Positions 47,506 through 47,785 of a stretch of DNA of 47,785 bases are shown one piece after another (position 1 is the stretch's first letter; each line of letters begins with the position of its first letter). The notes beneath the pieces are model-generated. The model ran no database searches. It was not told where the DNA came from and saw only the letters and a list, made by a program, of their open reading frames with translations. The DNA is taken from IMG/VR virus record IMGVR_UViG_3300037585_002615, positions 1 to 47,785 of that record. One strand, written 5' to 3'. Source of the stretch: a virus. Made by a program: the position numbers and the translations under genes.

Positions 47506-47785
47506 ATGATTAAGGGAGAGACTAAATTTTGGCATGAAATTAAAGCGTTCAATATTAAAAATAATTGCAAATTATCATTTACACGCTTGGAAAATAGTGC
47601 TGCACATGGGACTCCTGATCTATTGGTTTATAATACTTCTGGCCACTTTTTTACCATCGAATTAAAGTTAAATTTGGTTAAAAAAATTCGCTTCTCTCCG
47701 CATCAAATTGGCTTCCATATCAAACATCCGCACAACAGTTTTATCATGGCCAAGGGCCTCTGTCAGAGAGACATAAAACTTTATG
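47506..47785 (+). CDS. VRR-NUC-type nuclease (partial at window end)
   Basis: The frame runs from ATG 47506 to the last base and is open, giving 93 residues. SAAHGTPDLLVY (31-42) and FTIELKL (49-55) hold the PD-(D/E)XK active-site residues (D38, E52, K54), and RFSPHQIGF follows with Q67. Small phage VRR-NUC nucleases of about 100-130 residues often resolve Holliday junctions or act near packaging. The missing end is small. Confidence 0.8.
   Translation, partial: MIKGETKFWHEIKAFNIKNNCKLSFTRLENSAAHGTPDLLVYNTSGHFFTIELKLNLVKKIRFSPHQIGFHIKHPHNSFIMAKGLCQRDIKLY

Overview
The window reads as most of the genome of an AT-rich, tailed, probably short-tailed (podovirus-like) marine phage. Nearly all of it is coding, with many ATGA or TAATG gene junctions. 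The recognisable proteins are a phage co-chaperonin, head and nozzle proteins, collar-domain tail fibres, a family A DNA polymerase, an archaeo-eukaryotic-type primase, two helicases, an M15 peptidase and a terminase small subunit. I see no integrase, no tRNA gene and no phage RNA polymerase. The promoters I find look like sigma-70 types (TTGACA plus a TATAAT-like box), which fits transcription by the host enzyme. Base composition and gene style suggest a marine alphaproteobacterial host such as SAR11 or a relative; this is inference.

Layout. 1-3947: small basic proteins, a TylF-like methyltransferase, a GroES homologue and a scaffold-like protein. 4000-5500: probable decoration protein and major capsid protein. 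5561-9854: small genes, structural proteins and head-tail adaptors. 9872-13700: repeat-rich tail protein, fibre proteins and three tandem collar-domain paralogues. 13701-16115 (minus strand): three 2-oxoglutarate/Fe(II) oxygenases and a methyltransferase, inserted between tail genes. 16140-20753: nozzle-like protein, small proteins and two glycosyltransferases. 20810-30255: very large internal (ejection-type) virion proteins and a holin-like small protein. 30252-31876 (minus): a SNF2-type helicase and a small partner.

31940-39128 is the replication block: an SSB-like protein, AEP primase, SF1 helicase, DUF3310 protein and PolA. 39131-41655 holds small membrane and zinc-ribbon proteins and the M15 lysis peptidase. 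41726-46120 has a ribbon-helix-helix-like regulator, a ParB-like protein, a second methyltransferase, an HNH protein, a tiny lipoprotein and a PD-(D/E)XK exonuclease. It ends in a terminator, followed by a gene-poor repeat region at 46121-46456. 46457-47785 carries a conserved small protein, the terminase small subunit (minus) and the start of a VRR-NUC-type nuclease.

The large terminase and portal genes are absent. The gene order on both edges suggests they lie just outside the window, between its end and its start, on a circularly permuted or circularly assembled genome.

The most interesting points are: the minus-strand oxygenase/methyltransferase cassette beside the diversified collar proteins; a TAGGATAT motif shared by three promoter regions, one of them in front of the regulator/ParB pair; two hairpins that join the stop codon of one tail gene to the start codon of the next; and an iteron-like GTTACA repeat region.
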